Part shown: in pieces, positions 27,701 to 38,840 of the stretch
Layout of the letters: each line of letters begins with the position of its first letter
Numbering within the stretch: position 1 is the stretch's first letter
Source: Prostheceraeus crozeri
Taxonomy: Eukaryota > Platyhelminthes > Polycladida > Euryleptidae
Length of the DNA: 64,000 nucleotides
Reading direction: 5' to 3'
NCBI GenBank assembly: GCA_907163375.1
Contig: CAJQUW010016185.1
Coordinates: forward strand, 1 to 64,000
The notes under the pieces: model-generated
The model's database searches: none
What the model was told of the DNA's origin: nothing
What the model saw: the letters and a program-made list of their open reading frames with translations, nothing else
Position numbers and translations under genes: made by a program

Positions 27701-28714
27701 ACTATTCTGCACATCATTATAGTGGAGAATGGAGAGGACGGCATACTTAAAACATTGCGATTCGCAATCTACAGAAATGACTGCTGCTTTATTTCTTAAA
27801 TTTTTCGGAAGTTTAAAGGAGCCTCGACCACTATGATTTCCTAATAAACTGATTTTAATCATGGCGGTCTCAATACCATCAAAAACGAGTCCACTATCAC
27901 GCTCGTTAAATTTATCTATATTTAATTTTAACCCTTGGATATGAAAATTTATCCACGACTCACAGTCTACAACTTCGGTTGCAGGAGAGGAGGGTATGTG
28001 AAACTCCAACCTCTCTATTATTTGTCCAGTATGGTGGTCGATTTTTACATATTTTATTTTAAGATAGATGAGCGCCTTCATTCTAAAATTGTCTAAATTG
28101 TTGAAGAGCGCTTCTATCAATGATGAATTTTGATGAAACCATTCCTCAAAGTTAGCAATGGTTTCTGAGGAGTCCATCTGGTAGTTCCTCACTAAATTAT
28201 TTATGGACACCTCAGTGAGTCGGATAGAGGAGGTACCGTTGGTGTAGGTATCGTTCGTGTGTGTATGTTGAAGTCTGTGCGAAGATAGTTCAAAACGTGT
28301 CTCGAAAGACTGAATGCATAAATCGCAAGAAAAGGAGACATCGTTAACAGAATCATCCCTACCTTCGGAGATTGATGCCGGCTTAGGTCTACAAACACCT
28401 CGCTTGATGTGTCGGATGAGATCACGCTTCCTCGTGAAGATGTGTCCACAGTCAGCACATTGCCGATCGTCGCATTCCCGCGACAATGTTGACATGGACT
28501 CGCACGAGATGGAACTGGTATCACCTGAAAGAGAAATCATTCTTTCATCTCTGTTCAAGTCTCAGTGTATTGTTACAACCTACCTTGACTCAACAACTCT
28601 AAACTTTCCTCGAGAAGGGAGGGCGTTGGTGATGAAGTTGATGCCTGAAATTGAGGAAGATGCTATTAGCCACACGTTTGAGGGAGATGAGAGAGGAAAT
28701 TTTCAACTTACCAT
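24728..28714 (-). CDS. protein-primed family B DNA polymerase, three exons
   Basis: Exons (minus): 28714-28712 (ATG only), 28644-28584, 28524-24728; introns of 67 and 59 bases have GT...AG ends and keep the frame, giving 1286 aa. Using the numbering of the unspliced frame (ten less than the spliced protein): C2H2 fingers at about 34-53 and 78-97 and one at 389-409; a domain with CFKYAVLSILHY at 269; exonuclease motifs DIE (443), NFKGYD (576) and YLKLD (735); polymerase motifs DQNNLYG (828), KNNSLFG (1000) and GDTDS (1098). An insert at 526-560 (CPKC...VRDHDHITAKFRNALCSKCN) resembles the endonuclease VII zinc/HNH unit. It replicates the linear element from its ends. It shares the M-A-S-T start and Met-only exon with the gene at the left end. 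Confidence 0.93.
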
Positions 28715-28988
28715 TTGAACGAAATTATGTTTAAGCTTGATACTTCAACAAGATAGAGACTTCACTCAAATTTGGAATTCACTAAAGAGCAGTTCACTTG
28801 TACGCCTCAAATACAGAATTCGTCAGAGAACAGTTCACTTATGCGTCTCAAAGACAGAGTGAAATGATACGGATGTCACTTTGCTTATATACTTTCATTC
28901 TCTTCATTCATTGGATGTTCATTCTGATTGGCTGCTTGTGTATACTTAAGAATTAGAAAACATTTCAAAGTCATTATTCACAGTCAAC
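28715..28988. promoter_or_regulatory. divergent promoter of polymerase and the 149-aa gene
   Basis: The 274 bases contain ATTGG words (reverse CCAAT) near 28911 and 28929, a TTATATAC near 28882 and TATACTTAAG near 28940. A 42-bp unit with CAGTTCACTT and CGCCTCAAA/CGTCTCAAA occurs twice in tandem at about 28773-28857. These could be regulator-binding repeats. Confidence 0.5.
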
Positions 28989-29438
28989 ATGACAAGCCCT
29001 CCAACAACATCAAACACAAAATTCTCTTCTCCATGCTCAACACCAAAGGCGCTCGTTACACCAAATGCACCAAGAAAGGCGAAGGTGGAGAAGGTGTACC
29101 GACTGGACAATATACGAAAGTTATCATTACCAGCGGACGAGGAAGAGGAGAGTGTATGTGAGAAGGAGTGTCCCGACTTAACAGGCGTGAGGTGGAAGTA
29201 TCTCCAGTACGATACTGACGATGTGATGGAGATCACCAGCACGAAATTCCTCCACCAATTATGGGAGTGGTACACCCCTAACTCCCAGCCACGAACTATG
29301 GCAGAGTGGGAGTATATTGATAAAGTGAGGCTCGCAGTGGAAGAACGATTAAAGCAACTGAACTGTTTTTGTTATCTATGTGAAGCCAGACTCTGGGACG
29401 ATATTGACGATGAAGACCTTTTGAAATACATGCCATAA
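28989..29438 (+). CDS. unknown 149-aa protein
   Basis: The N-terminal third is Ser/Thr/Pro/Lys-rich and likely disordered. The rest is a folded-looking domain with WKYLQYDTDDVM, LHQLWEWYTP and a C-terminal NCFCYLCEARLW, whose Cys residues could bind zinc. An AATAAA follows the stop directly. It is transcribed away from the polymerase and lies before the tandem array. No family is recognised. Confidence 0.6.
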   Translation: MTSPPTTSNTKFSSPCSTPKALVTPNAPRKAKVEKVYRLDNIRKLSLPADEEEESVCEKECPDLTGVRWKYLQYDTDDVMEITSTKFLHQLWEWYTPNSQPRTMAEWEYIDKVRLAVEERLKQLNCFCYLCEARLWDDIDDEDLLKYMP

Positions 29439-29496
29439 TAAATTTTTACTTCATATTATCTTTGCTTTCATACTGACGTACTTGAATGGGGCTTCA

Positions 29497-30722
29497 GTGG
29501 ATGATTTAACCATGTATACATTTTCATTTGGAAATAGTAGCACGCTTAGTCTAACTTGTAAATCTTAAAACATTTCATATGGACGATGATGATAGATGAA
29601 ATAGTGTCAAATAAAATTAAGATAGCTTACACTTCTGATACAGGGATAGCAATCGACTGCGATCCATGTGTAAAGAGCTTGTTAGACTACGGATGGGGTT
29701 AAGTGGATGATTTAACCATGTATACATTTTCATTTGGAAATAGTAGCACGCTTAGTCTAACTTGTAAATCTTAAAACATTTCATATGGACGATGATGATA
29801 GATGAAATAGTGTCAAATAAAATTAAGATAGCTTACACTTCTGATACAGGGATAGCAATCGACTGCGATCCATGTGTAAAGAGCTTGTTAGACTACGGAT
29901 GGGGTTAAGTGGATGATTTAACCATGTATACATTTTCATTTGGAAATAGTAGCACGCTTAGTCTAACTTGTAAATCTTAAAACATTTCATATGGACGATG
30001 ATGATAGATGAAATAGTGTCAAATAAATTAAGATAGCTTACACTTCTGATACAGGGATAGCAATCGACTGCGATCCATGTGTAAAGAGCTTGTTAGACTA
30101 CGGATGGGGTTAAGTGGATGATTTAACCATGTATACATTTTCATTTGGAAATAGTAGCACGCTTAGTCTAACTTGTAAATCTTAAAACATTTCATATGGA
30201 CGATGATGATAGATGAAATAGTGTCAAATAAAATTAAGATAGCTTACACTTCTGATACAGGGATAGCAATCGACTGCGATCCATGTGTAAAGAGCTTGTT
30301 AGACTACGGATGGGGTTAAGTGGATGATTTAACCATGTATACTTTTTCATTTGGAAATAGTAGCACGCTTAGTCTAACTTGTAAATCTTAAAACATTTCA
30401 TATGGACGATGATGATAGATGAAATAGTGTCAAATAAAATTAAGATAGCTTACACTTCTGATACAGGGATAGCAATCGACTGCGATCCATGTGTAAAGAG
30501 CTTGTTAGACTACGGATGGGGTTAAGTGGATGATTTAACCATGTATACATTTTCATTTGGAAATAGTAGCACGCTTAGTCTAACTTGTAAATCTTAAAAC
30601 ATTTCATATGGACGATGATGATAGATGAAATAGTGTCAAATAAAATTAAGATAGCTTACACTTCTGATACAGGGATAGCAATCGACTGCGATCCATGTGT
30701 AAAGAGCTTGTTAGACTACGGA
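29497..30722. repeat. 206-bp tandem array, six copies
   Basis: Copies start at 29497, 29703, 29909, 30114, 30320 and 30526. They are almost identical: one copy lacks a single A, and the copy from 30320 has one T for A near 30342. The unit contains TTAACCATGTATACATTTTC and GGACGATGATGATAG. No protein is encoded. Near identity shows recent expansion or homogenisation. Element 2 has an array of different sequence in the same place relative to the coiled-coil gene. Confidence 0.95.
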
Positions 30723-30895
30723 AGAGAGAAGTGTGTTATGTTGCGTGTGGCGCGTGAGTGTCCTCCCATTTCATTCCATTCATTATTTTTCTTCCCCTCT
30801 GCATTCCATATCCGAGGATATGTGGCGGGCTTGGGACCGCTTTAGCTGCATTAGAAGGTTGGCCCTTAAAAGAGCCCATGGGTCGTTCTCCGTCC
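30723..30895 (-). other. unusually conserved block shared by both elements
   Basis: This stretch matches 56740-56925 (opposite orientation) almost base for base, with two C/T differences over its central 120 bases, while the flanking genes of the two elements are strongly diverged. One minus-strand frame reads PWALLRANLLMQLKRSQ in both elements, and both differences are synonymous in it. It could be a C-terminal exon, a conserved 3' UTR or RNA, or a replication signal. Confidence 0.6.
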
Positions 30896-32059
30896 ACCGA
30901 CACTCCTCTCACTTCTGCAAAAACTCTGAAAGAAAAAGAATAGGAGATTAGATGAGCTACAAAAATGATCATGTTGAGGAAGCTTACTGGGAACTTTCTT
31001 CCGAACTTTTCGGACGACGAAGTCTTCAAGCTGACCGGTAATGTTCATACTCATGTGGAGACATCGGACTCCGTCGCCCTCATAACATTGTTGGGTCACG
31101 TTGGGGTCATCGGTGATGGTTGGGGCGTCGCATACATTATTCTCAAAGAGGGGAAGATGGACGTCATACACTCTCCTTTTTCGACACTTCAAACGCTCAT
31201 GCAGTCGCTCCACTTCACCCGTCAACCTCTTATTAATAACCTTCACCTCCTCCGTCTCCTTCACCACGCTTCGCATCCGCTCTATCTCTTCATCCTTCCT
31301 CGACACACTCGCCTGCAAACTCTCCACCAAACCTGCCTTCCTCATCAACTCGCTCCTTTCCGCCATCCATTCCTTCTCCTTCTTTCTCAAGCTCTCCAAC
31401 TCTTCCCTCGTTGCCCTATACCCCTCAACCTTCACCTTCAGCTCTTCATTCTCCTTCAAAACTTTTCTATTATTACTTTCCAAAGCCATCACACGATCCT
31501 TCATTCTCACAAATACCTCCGTGTCATACGCCTCTTGCTGCCGTGGCGATGACGCTGCCATCGGCTTAGCCACTTCCTCCCCCTCCCACTCTTCCTTCAA
31601 ATCCGCTATGTCCCCAAACAAATCTTCCATCACCGCATCCAAATCAACATCATCCTTCTTCTTCTTCATTTTCGCTCTCAACTCAACTTCCTCACTCGAA
31701 CTCCCATCACTCGAAATCACATCACTCGCATTCCTCACCACTTTCTCACCAATCACGTCCTGAATCGTTGCCACCGCCTTTCTCACCTCTTCCCTTTCCA
31801 ACAACTCTCCCTCAAACCATGCCTTGAACCCCTTCTCTCCGATGTTCCCACTCTCACACTGCAAATGCGCCTTCATAAATTCCTTCTCATCCCCCATCAC
31901 ACATTTCCGACAAGACACACACAACCTCAACATCACTTTCCTCTCATGGCCCATCGTCCCCTCTTTTTCTTTTAAATGTTTCTTGAGTTCGCTACCTCTA
32001 GCAATCTTGCCACAACTGCACTTGCCCACTAGCATCTTGGCGTTACTCGCTTTCGTCAT
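30866..32059 (-). CDS. coiled-coil protein with N-terminal zinc knuckle
   Basis: The protein starts with a Cys cluster (KCSCGKIARG, then LRLCVSCRKCV), has a long acidic middle, a coiled coil (about 200-300; VMALESNNRKVLKENEELKV and so on) and a C-terminal domain (VYDVHLPLFENN...IRCLHM-like). The homologue is 55443-56654 in element 2. A 5' UTR intron is likely: TATA GGGTATATAAG (32747-32737), donor after 32690, acceptor before 32066. A donor at 30986 and an acceptor at 30926 would remove 61 bases near the end, so the exact C-terminus is uncertain. The fold suggests a virion tether or a regulator; function unknown. Confidence 0.7.
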   Translation of the reverse strand: MTKASNAKMLVGKCSCGKIARGSELKKHLKEKEGTMGHERKVMLRLCVSCRKCVMGDEKEFMKAHLQCESGNIGEKGFKAWFEGELLEREEVRKAVATIQDVIGEKVVRNASDVISSDGSSSEEVELRAKMKKKKDDVDLDAVMEDLFGDIADLKEEWEGEEVAKPMAASSPRQQEAYDTEVFVRMKDRVMALESNNRKVLKENEELKVKVEGYRATREELESLRKKEKEWMAERSELMRKAGLVESLQASVSRKDEEIERMRSVVKETEEVKVINKRLTGEVERLHERLKCRKRRVYDVHLPLFENNVCDAPTITDDPNVTQQCYEGDGVRCLHMSMNITGQLEDFVVRKVRKKVPSKLPQHDHFCSSSNLLFFFFQSFCRSERSVGGRRTTHGLF

Positions 32060-32765
32060 GATAATTCTGTAAAGATAGAGTAAAATTTGATAGCAAGTGT
32101 TTATAGGATACTACTTGCTGATATGCATTGAAAGACTAAGTCACCAAACATTTGATAGCAAGTCAGCAACCGTTTGGGTGTTAAGCTCTTGAATCCGTTA
32201 CAGGCATTACTCAGAGGGGATCTTATCCCAGCTCCAAGGCCTCGACCCACAAATCCAACCTCGATCGGACAGAGCGTGCGTCATATCACTGTGTTGGTAT
32301 CCGGGCCCCAGTTTTGACATGAAAACCGGTGGAGTTATTTACAAGAGGAAACGACCCAAGTCACAGAGACTCATAAACGACTGCTTTTTATTCAAAAACT
32401 TTAATTATTATCATTAAATATGAATTTAAATTTTTCAGTATTTTAGTACTACTCATAAAACGTTTATAAGTAGTCTGTCACCTTCAGCATAGCAAACGCT
32501 GTCGAATGTTTTTTGAATCAAGTCTAAAGGACTTGTAGAAGCAAAGTTATAGCCGTTTGAAGATTTCGGCCTACTATCATCAAATGGTCAGTCATGCTAT
32601 ACTGACTAACCTATAAGTCTGACACCTTAGCTAATATCAGCAATGTAAAGTCAGAAGTCCGATATCGGACCTCAAGAGAAACGACTTACCTGTAGTCAGT
32701 TTCTCAACTTAGTGAAATTCCTCTCCCGATCCCGTTCTTATATACCCTGTGAATATGCAATCGAT
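32060..32765 (-). promoter_or_regulatory. leader and promoter of the coiled-coil gene
   Basis: On the minus strand GGGTATATAAG at 32747-32737 is the TATA box. About 47 bases of leader then end in CTACAG/GTAAGT (donor at 32689), and an acceptor TTTACAG lies just before the ATG (intron 32689-32067). Element 2 has the same GGGTATATAA and a 5' UTR intron. No coding frame is supported here. Confidence 0.6.
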
Positions 32766-34591
32766 AAGAGAGGGGGGTCAGTGAAATTTGATGAAAAATG
32801 TTTTGGTGACGGTCCCAGGTCGAAATTCTACACTTTGGAAAATTTTCAAATTTTTACCTATACAAAGCCACTCTGACACTTAGGATTTTTTCAGGTAAGC
32901 GAGCTCCGACCTAAAATCTTGTAACCGCTCTAACTTTTGAACGAAGACAGATAGGAACAAGCCGATTCTTTCACTGAATTTGTCTCACTCTTAGCTTTCA
33001 AACGAGCTATCGCACGACAAAATCCGTCCACTGGAAGCCAAAATCGAAGCAAGCTGTCCAGAGTGGGGGGGGGACGTCAGTGAAATTTCAAAATTTGATG
33101 AAAAATGTTTTGGTGACGGTCCCAGGTCGAAATTCCACACTTTGGAAAATTTTCAAATTTTTACCCATACAAAGCCACTCTGACACTTAGGATTTTTTCA
33201 GGTGAGCGAGCTCCGACCTAAAATCTTGTAACCGCTCTAACTTTTGAACGAAGACAGATAGGAACAAGCCGATTCTTTCACTGAATTTGTCTCACTCTTA
33301 GCTTTCAAACGAGCTATCGCACGACAAAATCCGTCCACTGGAAGCCAAAATCGAAGCAAGCTGTCCAGAGGGGGGGGGACGTCAGTGAAATTTCAAAATT
33401 TGATGAAAAATGTTTTGGTGACGGTCCCGGGTCGAAATTCCACACTTTGGAAAATTTTCAAATTTTTACCCATACAAAGCCACTCTGACACTTAGGATTT
33501 TTTCAGGTGAGCGAGCTCCGACCTAAAATCTCGTAACCGCTCTAACTTTTGAACGAAGACAGATAGGAACAAGCCGATTCTTTCACTGAATTTGTCTCAC
33601 TCTTAGCTTTCAAACGAGCTATCGCACGACAAAATCCGTCCACTAGAAGCCAAGATCGAAGCAAGCTGTCCAGAGGGGGGGGGACGTCAGCGAAAATTTT
33701 TCTCTCCGATTGACTTGAAACTCACCATACAGATAGAGAATTTCACGCTGATTCCAAATCTGAAATCCGTTTTCCCATCCGATGCTTCGTTTTGAAGCTA
33801 GAACCCAAAACGTCCCAAATTCTAACTCTGTCGTTTTTCGCCAATGTCCCAAAATCTTAAATGGCGTCTCACATCTAAACGAAGACAGATAGGAACAAGT
33901 CGATTCTTTCAGTGAATTTGTCTCACTCTTAGCTTTCAAACGAGCTATTGCACGACAAAATCCGTCCACTGGAAGCCAAAATCGAAGCAAGCTGTCCAGA
34001 GGGGGGGGGGACGTCAGCGAAAATTTTTCTCTCCGATTGACTTGAAACTCACCATACCGATGCAGAATTTCACGCTGAATCCGAATCTGGCCTCCGTTTT
34101 CTCATCGGATGCTTCGTTTGGGCGCTACAGACCAAAACGTCCCAAATTCTAACTCTGTTAAAATTTTGAAGAAAAATTTTTTCTCGCCGATTGCCTTGAA
34201 ACTCACCCTACCGATGCAGAATTTTACGCTGAATCCGAATCTGGCAGCCATTTCACCATCCACGACAACCTAGACGGTCGCCCACGTCAACCTGGACGGT
34301 CGCCCACGTCAACCTAGACGGTCGCCCACGTCAACCTGGACGGTCGTCCACGTCAACCAGGCGGTCGGACCAACTCACCCGAGTCTCACACTCTGTCGTT
34401 GCAGAGGGGGGGGAGTCAGCGAACATGTTGTGAACGTGAACCAACCTGGCCGGCACACCACGACAGACCACAACCTCTGTCGTTGCAGAGGGGGGGGACT
34501 CAGACCCGAAGCACCACGGCGGCCGACCACGACACTCTACCGTTCCAGAGGGGGGGGGCGCCGGTCGAGTGTTTGTCACTTGCTTACTACT
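32766..34591. repeat. right terminal inverted repeat of element 1
   Basis: About 300-bp units in tandem start at G-runs near 32771, 33067, 33370, 33677 and 34000, followed by outer blocks with three further G-runs near 34405, 34490 and 34550. The reverse complement matches 10763-12420 over most of its length, though the unit number differs. Four short GACGGTCGCCCACGTCAACC words stand in tandem near 34275-34350. Confidence 0.88.
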
Positions 34592-34597
34592 GATATA

Positions 34598-35156
34598 AAT
34601 ACAACCCACAGGAGGGATTGGAAAAGGGAAGACTCACCTTCTTCCTCGCCTTTGCTCCGCTTCAGAGTAGGGAAGACTTCGGTAGCGTACCCGCACGGTT
34701 CCTGTGTTATCTGCCTCGATAATGTTACTGCCGGATATTCCCTATTTAAGGGGAATTCTCCCTAACAATCGCTTCACTGGCGTTCTGCGCTATTAAGTCA
34801 ATAGTCTTCACTCAGAGTGTCTCTGGCTCTATTACTGGTCTGGCAAGCCCCACCCGCGCGCGGAATAGATGCTTACCCCAAATATACTGTCGTATATAAC
34901 TCAAGAAACTAAAATGTCCTATTATCACTCTCCCTTCTGTGAGAGTGACAATAGCTAGAGCCGTAATAACTGCTACGGGAATACTCTACCCGCATATACA
35001 CTTGAAACTCAATATAACTCAAATTATAAGTCACAACCGGTTTACTCGCTGTCTGCACAGGACGAGCACACTCAACGAAACTGAAAGTCTTGTTCTAGAA
35101 GGATCAAGGGTAACCTTCAGTGCTTTGTCGCTCTCTGATTGGTCCAGAGTCCTACA
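34598..35156 (-). repeat. gypsy 3' LTR, inner fragment
   Basis: These 559 bases match 41847-42405 of the intact LTR and end CTACA at 35156. On the minus strand the LTR starts TGTAGGACTC here. A polypurine tract (AAAAAAAGGGGG on the minus strand) lies just outside, at about 35158-35172, as expected for a 3' LTR. Confidence 0.95.
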
Positions 35157-35339
35157 TTACCCCCTTTTTTTAAAGAATTTGCCCTCAAATTCAGGCCCCT
35201 CTCCTTTTGGGAGGATCGCAGCAAATTAAATATCACGTTAATATGTAACGTAGTATAATATCAAGTAGATACCACTAAAACTAGCGCTAAAAACTCAAAG
35301 CAATATACACACAACCGGGCGGACTTCCGCCGCTCCGGC
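35157..35339 (-). other. gypsy 3' untranslated stretch with polypurine tract
   Basis: It holds the polypurine tract next to the LTR and otherwise no gene. It ends at the stop codon of the pol frame. Confidence 0.7.
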
Positions 35340-38300
35340 TCAGGGGTTATACAGCCGCTGTGTATTTTCGTTGATAATTCTGGCGATTGACTCCTCGGGC
35401 ATGAATCTCGCCCTGGCAAGTCTTCTGACCAAACTAACCGTTGGCCATGGTGTGTCTGCTAGATACGGCGCATCGCTCTCTACCAAGAGGCGCTCGATTG
35501 TAATCAACCGAAGAGCAGGGAACTGACCCTCTTCGTGCCACGTCATAGTCTTCGGCGTCACCCCGAAGTACATATGTGGGCATTCGTCCGTAAAAGCTCT
35601 CAACTGGATAGGCGTCATCACAGCACAATGAAAGTGCATTGGGTGCATGGATATCTGTAGAGACTCTACCAAGACTTCCCACAACAGCGATAGAGCAAGC
35701 TGCTGATTTTCTCCACCTCGGCAATGGATGACCAGGGGAAGCCTGGTCTGACTAGCCAGTATCGCCTGATGAATGAAGGTTACTGTCTGTATGCGAATCT
35801 GGCGCTCCGTCGGCTCTCGTCGAACGAAATCCAATCCACATTCCCCAATGGCCCTCACAGACGGCCATGCTCTCACCCTCTGAGACAGGGCTTGTAACCG
35901 GCTAGCTGTTAGCATAGACGCATACGTAGGATGGCATTCTATAGCCGTGACAGTTGGGATGATCGGACTGTTTTCCGCTGGATCCGCGTCTATTGATGAA
36001 TCCTGCCATATAAATGGTTGGCTCATAACGTTAACTACCCCGGCCATGGAGGTACTGTACCCTCCATCTTTCGTGATTAAATCCGCCCAGGGAGTCTGTA
36101 TTAGGACATCCCTCCAATGGCAATGTGAATCCCAAATCATGTTCGCTGAGTTTTCATCAGTTTGCGTTGCTTGGTGGATTGTAGTCTCCGTTAGTCTTAT
36201 CGTCTTGGCGATTGATGGCGCTTTCTGCCCATTTTTCCATATGGATGGGCCGACTACTCTACGGATCAGTAATCCCCTAGCAACAGGCCTCTCGACCGGC
36301 CTTTCTGTGGCTATTTGGCGCAAGATAGGGCACTGCCTAGCTTCTTCGCCGCCCATAGTTATTAATTGGCGTAATGGCTCGCTAGCGTTCTGGAGCGGAT
36401 CGGTCGTTTCGGCCTCCTCCGACTTCCGCGGAGGGGTCATAGCACGACTCGATTGAGCTCCCGCATCCGGTTGAAAGTTCTCCCAGTCTACTGGGGAGAC
36501 AGCCTCTGTCTGTGGTTCTTCCGGTATTACCCTTAGAGGGTTCCTTTCCGTTTTCCATGTCCTCTTCCGATTTCCTTTCGCCTTGTCACGGAGTTGCCAC
36601 GCGTGACGTCTTTGCTGATATCTTTTAGTGATATCTTCATACTTCTGCATGGCGTGTGCTCGATACCTTGCCCACCGTTTCTGGGCGGACCCTTTAGATC
36701 GGCCCTTCCGTGGCACAATTGGGGGGTTTTCCCTGTTCGTGGCTACTTCTATGTTATATTGCCAGGCATCTTCCACGAGTTGTCGATCTGACTCTGAGAG
36801 CCCTCGCAATCTTTGCCTTTGTTCTGGCCTGATACCACCTCCTCTAAATACTGTGAGATAACCCGCTTCCGTGGCTACAGTCCGTCTGAGTTGACGTGCT
36901 CTCTCAGTACTTTGGAAGAACAGCTCTCTCACTTGCGGAGTCATGTCTACCCCGTCCATTATGAAGTCCACCATCATGCTCACGATATCTTCCGTATCGG
37001 TCATCTCCTGGAACGGAAAAGAAAGTTCTTTTATTTTTGGATCGTCAGTCATTACTCTTACTGTGACCTCCTGAGCTACCGGAGGAACTGAACTCTGGTC
37101 CACCTCCTCGACTTCTGTGATCTGAACGGGTGGCTGATCGGTGACAACCGTCTCTTCTCGGGCTCGGTATGGTTTCAGTCGATCGCCATTGATTGTATGG
37201 CGCTTCCTCCTGTTTTGTTTGCTACGAACCAGGTACACTCCATGGGGGAGCTCTTTTTCCACTTCAAACGGCCCATCCCAGGGTCGCGTTAGCTTCCTGT
37301 GTGGACCTACCTGCGTATTCATTATCATAACCAGATCTCCGGCCTTATAGGTGCCGGGGCCAGCTACCTTTTGGTCGTAATACTTTCGTTGCTGCCTCGC
37401 AGCTTCTTCTTCGTTAGCCTCTATAATCTCCCAAGTCTTTTTCATCGTCTGGGTCAATCCCTCGACATAGCTGATGACCTCTTCTGATGTGCCTCTTTCT
37501 ACGTCCAGTTCAAAGTCCAGCGGTACTTGCAGCTTACGCCCATACAGGGCCTCAGCTGGAGTGAATCCCGTAGACTTATGCTTACTGTTTCGGTAGGCAT
37601 AGAGGCAGCTAGGGATAGCCGTATCCCAATTATCTCGCTCTGTCTCCGTCAGCGTTCTCAAAGCTGTCTTTAGGGTTCGGTTGAACCGCTCATTTTGTCC
37701 ATTTCCCTGTGGCCAATACGGAGTCGTAAACGTCTTGTGTATTCCCAGCTGTCGGCATAACTGTTCGATCAATTCTGATCTAAAATCAGACCCGTTATCC
37801 GAGTGTAGCCTATTCGGGATTCCATGCCGTGTGATCCACTCATTCACTATAGCTGAAGCCACTGTCGTTGCACAATGATTGTCCAGGGGAACTGCTTCCG
37901 CATATTTTGTGAAAATATCTATGATAGTTAGAATAAATCGATTTCCTCTCTGCGTTGGCGCTAGCGGACCGATTATATCCACCGCGATACATTTCATCGG
38001 TTTCCCGGTCAAAATTGAGTTCAAACTCGACCGATGCCGTGGATTAGGTCCCTTGACCTGTGCATACACCACGCAGTCACTCAGGAATACACCCACATCG
38101 GCTCGCATACGCGGCCACCAAAATCGATCCTTCACTCGATCAAAAGTTTTCTGTTCCCCTTCGTGGGAAGCTCCTACTCCCGCATGCAACTCATAGATGT
38201 ACTGTTCTCTGACTGCCATTGGCAGCACAATACGCTTGGGTGATCCCGGGGTGGTCAAATAAACTAAATCTGCGTCCGCCGACAGATGATCCCATTCCTT

Positions 38301-38840
38301 GCAAAGTCGTTTTAACTCGTTCGACTTATTTTTCAATCGGCTAGGGTACGGCTTTTCCGGCAATGATCGGAGCCAGGTTTTAAGCTGACTGATGTCTTCA
38401 TCTTGCCTCGTCTCTTCGATCAGCTGGTTTCTCATGTCCGCTGTGAGAGTCACGGACCTCACAAACTCCGGTGCGTCCAGTTCTGGTGAGCGGACCTCGC
38501 TGGTCATTCTTTCACTCCTTGACATTCCGTCGGCATTTATGTGTGCCCGGCCCGGTCTATAAACACAATCAAAGTCGAACTCTTCGAGAATGTTAATCCA
38601 TCTGGCCACCAATCCTTGTGGCTCTTTAAAACTTTTCAGCCAAATCAACGCCCTATGATCCACTCGAGCCATGAACTTCCTGCCCAACAAGTAGTGTCGC
38701 AACTCCCGCGCGAACACCACTAGGGCCAACATCTCTCTTTTGGTGGCTTCATAATTTCGTTGAGCCTTATTCAAACAATGGCTGGCGTATAATATTGGCT
38801 TTTCCGACCCGTCTGGCTGTATCTGTGATAGTAAACGCAC
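35340..38840 (-). pseudogene. gypsy Pol, second part: RNase H, integrase, basic linker, TatD nuclease
   Basis: The 1166-residue frame starts inside RNase H (KPILYASHCLNKAQRNYEAT). An integrase zinc region follows (HAGVGASHEG...DCVVYAQVKG; the second Cys of the usual C..C is Tyr). The core has Asp in CIAVDIIGP, Asp in HSDNGSDF and Glu in GQNERFNRTL. A basic linker of about 350 residues replaces the chromodomain. The last 267 residues (from about 36140) form a TatD hydrolase: DSHCH, GECGLDF, VIHCRG, HFHC and VESDAPYL supply all metal ligands. A frameshift near 38830 separates this frame from the reverse transcriptase frame, so this copy cannot make a complete Pol without correction. Confidence 0.9.

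Larger units (their letters stand above)
10763..34591 (+). mobile_element. complete Polinton/Maverick (element 1), 23829 bp
   Basis: The boundaries are exact: the target duplication GATATA at 10757-10762 and 34592-34597 flanks terminal inverted repeats that start AGTAGTAAGCAAGTGAC and end with its reverse complement. A 6-bp duplication and AG...CT ends are the rule for Polintons. The inside carries polymerase B, integrase, packaging ATPase, cysteine protease, capsid candidate and about fifteen further genes. Nearly all large frames are open, which fits a young insertion. The gene complement is that of a DNA virus with a transposon life style. Confidence 0.96.

Noticed and set aside
30965..31763. 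Plus-strand frames rich in Ser, Leu and Phe
   Set aside because: They are antisense shadows of the coiled-coil gene on the minus strand.
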